From JBMHDW01 sp049889175 (GTDB taxonomy: Bacteria; Pseudomonadota; Gammaproteobacteria; Comchoanobacterales; Comchoanobacteraceae): a DNA stretch of 64,000 nucleotides. Where the stretch lies: NCBI GenBank assembly GCA_049889175.1, contig JBMHDW010000001.1, positions 1 to 64,000 on the forward strand, read 5' to 3'. A program made the translations under genes and the position numbers. Below are positions 62,037-64,000 of this stretch, piece by piece (positions within the stretch are counted from its first letter, which is position 1; the number at the start of each line of letters is the position of its first letter). The notes under the pieces were generated by a model. The model saw nothing but the letters and a program-made list of their open reading frames with translations, did no database searches and was not told the DNA's origin.

Positions 62037-64000
62037 GGTGTCTTTACGATTTTTGCCACCCATATTTCGTTCATTAATCCCTGCAGGTAGACGAGTGGTT
62101 GTTGGCTGTAGGTTTCTACGACCTGATTGCTGAGCTCCGCTGGATATTTTGCCAGCATCACCACCTTCACCAGCAACTTGCTGTTCAAGCATATCGACCG
62201 TTTGACCACTTAAGGCAATAGCTTGTGGATCACCTTTACTTGGATCCAACCATCTTGCTATTTTTTCAGGGATGGTATACATCAAACTCAGACAATAGGT
62301 TACCACGACATAACTCAGGTAAGTGTATACTAAAATAATCCCACCCATAACAACAACATTTTTAAGTAAGTTATCAGAATCACCATTTTGAAATAATGTA
62401 AATAAACCATTATCATTCCCGATGAAATATAAAAAACCCATATTAAGATATTCCATACTAACGTATAACATAAACATCGCCATTGCTAAGCCAAGTAAAA
62501 TACAGGCAGGACGCAAAAATACTTGTAGTAGTAATATCAATGACTGCTCAGCTTTTCCTAAAACATCATGATGTGAGGGATTAGCCAACCCAAGTGCAAC
62601 AATTGGTGCTGCGATCATTGACTCAATCACCAACAACAACCAACCCACAATAGCCATAATGTAAATCACCATCGGTAAATAGGGTAATAAATAACCTAAA
62701 ATAATGCCCATTCCAAACAAGACTGCAGCCATACCATACCCAATAGGCTTATAAACATTCATAATGGTCTGATCAATACTATTTAATATGGTTAAAAGCC
62801 CACTAAAAACTTGCATTGAGCCTTTCAGCATCGCCCTTCCAGGAGGGTTATACCAGTTTGCCAACCAAATATTAGCCGCACCAGTGTAACGTGCCGTATC
62901 AAACCCTGCATGAAGATCCAATAGCGTTGACTCATTAACCCAGCTATCATTCACAATATTAGCGAAAAAACTCGAAGATATTTTAAGTAAATGTTGTCCG
63001 ATCTGACGTAACTGCGCTAAAGGATCAATCAACCCACCCTGTTCATTGAGAACATAAGTTCCCAACATACCATAACCCTCTTTAATACAGCTTTTGTCTT
63101 TCAGTGCTTGTAAGCAACCATCTTCTTCTGAACATACTTTATAACAGTCAGAAAATGTCATATTTTTAACTTTACTGGATGCAAAATTGGTATCCTTATC
63201 CCATTGATCAACATCCCACTCAGAGCCAAAGTTCAGCCCTGTAAACGATGCATATGTTGTAATAAACATTTTTGCTAAATCTTTCTTAGCATAAAGTGTA
63301 TTCACTAGTTCCAATCCTGCTACCACACCCCCACCAATTAATGCCGTAGTACCAAAAGCCACTCGTGCACCTGCTGCAGAAAGAATAGATCCAAGTGTAG
63401 GAAGCGAATTGAAACCCGCTGAAAGCACAATGGGCGTACCAATACTATTCAACATAAGCCCAAAACTAACTTGTGATGTTTTAAGTGCTTCCTCTGTTAA
63501 ATTATGATGTGAAAATGCCGCAAGTTGATAAGCTACTGAGTCATATTGATGGGGTAAATAATGCCCCAGGTTAACACCACCTCCTCTATCAGGTTGGTAT
63601 CCCTTGATAATTTCTGATGCAGACCCAATATACCTATTTAAGAGCTTATTATCTTGTTTATCTTTACAGACTTTGGCATTTTTGAATTGACTTTGAGAAC
63701 AATAAGCATTTTCTGCTTTTTTATTCAATAATAGCTGATAGATTTTATTATTGGTAACCGCATCATATGTTGAACATGAAGTCAAAGCCTGACTGAGTGT
63801 ACTAGTTCCTAATTTTACAGTTGGAATACTGCACATAATGATGGGGCGAAAAAGATCTAGCGATGCAAATTGCTGTTTTTTTCCATCTGATACAACATGA
63901 CCTTTATTATTCTGTAACATCATTTGATTGAAATAAATACCTGCTCCAGTCCACCCACTTTGACGCATTTCCTCATACTGGCTTAACTCATTGGTTGACA
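62028..64000 (-). CDS. dotA: Dot/Icm inner-membrane protein DotA (5' part outside the window)
   Basis: The frame runs open to the right edge; the ATG at 63968 is internal, since in-frame sense codons continue upstream. About 657 C-terminal residues are seen of a protein that has 1048 in L. pneumophila. Visible parts are a large Cys-containing periplasmic loop (including FSDCYKVCSEEDGCLQALKD and SWVNESTLLDLHAGFDTARY), then a cluster of five or so C-terminal membrane helices (for example LPMVIYIMAIVGWLLLVIES, VALGLANPSHHDVLGKAEQS) and a Gly/Gln-rich cytosolic tail. DotA is a polytopic component needed for effector export. It converges on the P-type-ATPase-like gene. Confidence 0.93.
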   Translation of the reverse strand, partial: STNELSQYEEMRQSGWTGAGIYFNQMMLQNNKGHVVSDGKKQQFASLDLFRPIIMCSIPTVKLGTSTLSQALTSCSTYDAVTNNKIYQLLLNKKAENAYCSQSQFKNAKVCKDKQDNKLLNRYIGSASEIIKGYQPDRGGGVNLGHYLPHQYDSVAYQLAAFSHHNLTEEALKTSQVSFGLMLNSIGTPIVLSAGFNSLPTLGSILSAAGARVAFGTTALIGGGVVAGLELVNTLYAKKDLAKMFITTYASFTGLNFGSEWDVDQWDKDTNFASSKVKNMTFSDCYKVCSEEDGCLQALKDKSCIKEGYGMLGTYVLNEQGGLIDPLAQLRQIGQHLLKISSSFFANIVNDSWVNESTLLDLHAGFDTARYTGAANIWLANWYNPPGRAMLKGSMQVFSGLLTILNSIDQTIMNVYKPIGYGMAAVLFGMGIILGYLLPYLPMVIYIMAIVGWLLLVIESMIAAPIVALGLANPSHHDVLGKAEQSLILLLQVFLRPACILLGLAMAMFMLYVSMEYLNMGFLYFIGNDNGLFTLFQNGDSDNLLKNVVVMGGIILVYTYLSYVVVTYCLSLMYTIPEKIARWLDPSKGDPQAIALSGQTVDMLEQQVAGEGGDAGKISSGAQQSGRRNLQPTTTRLPAGINERNMGGKNRKDTLD

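Noticed and set aside
1..64000. tRNA or rRNA genes, CRISPR arrays, insertion sequences, integrases
   Set aside because: I looked through all intergenic spaces and found no cloverleaf-like sequence, regularly spaced repeat array, transposase or integrase frame.

Overview
The window looks like part of the chromosome of an intracellular gammaproteobacterium of the Legionella/Coxiella type (order Legionellales or a close relative). The main reason is two large blocks of a Dot/Icm type IVB secretion system (T4BSS). AT-rich DNA, ankyrin-repeat proteins resembling secreted effectors, and an aromatic amino-acid permease of the TyrP family fit this. The genus cannot be fixed from sequence alone. Two icmL-type genes and a non-homologous small gene in the icmR position recall Coxiella rather than Legionella pneumophila.

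Layout. 1-5.3 kb: a tandem array of three large ankyrin-like proteins (the first cut by the window edge). It converges on an unknown helical-repeat protein (5.3-7.2 kb) whose 3' end was copied along with the array. 7.3-19.1 kb: a dense housekeeping run on the plus strand: tyrP-like, hemE, a membrane-fusion protein with an RND pump, a zinc-finger protein, two MFS transporters, nadK and recN. 19.5-22.9 kb: three paralogous multi-pass membrane proteins of unknown role. 23.1-24.9 kb: an MscS-type channel and a small membrane protein. 25.0-46.7 kb, minus strand: the icm block in the order icmT-icmS-(icmR-like)-icmQ-icmP-icmO-icmN-icmM-icmL-icmL2-icmK-icmE-icmG-icmC-three icmD-like genes-icmJ-icmB, followed by putA, which overlaps icmB. 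46.8-51 kb: an ankyrin protein upstream of icmT and, divergent from it, another candidate effector. 51.3-54.3 kb: a heptose (LPS core) cluster hldE-hldD-cupin-gmhB-like. 54.5-57.3 kb: a fused double deoxynucleoside kinase and a methyltransferase-like protein. 57.4-59.8 kb: dotD-dotC-dotB. 60.0-62.0 kb: a degenerate P1B-type ATPase. 62.0-64.0 kb: the 3' two-thirds of dotA, on the minus strand, running off the window.

How it fits together. DotC, DotD and DotH (icmK) should form the outer-membrane ring, with DotG (icmE) and DotF (icmG) spanning the periplasm. DotA, DotE, DotI, DotJ and the DotP-like proteins would sit in the inner membrane. DotB and DotO are the energising ATPases. DotL, DotM and DotN with IcmS form the coupling complex that recruits effectors. 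The ankyrin proteins are plausible cargo, but this is inference. icmF, icmH (dotU), icmV, icmW and icmX are not in the window.

Most notable: a Cys-X22-Cys module repeated about nine times in DotG; three tandem icmD-like genes; a P-type-ATPase-like protein lacking key motifs but carrying Cys/His tails between dotB and dotA; a fused pair of deoxynucleoside kinases; and a clear footprint of how the ankyrin array was duplicated.
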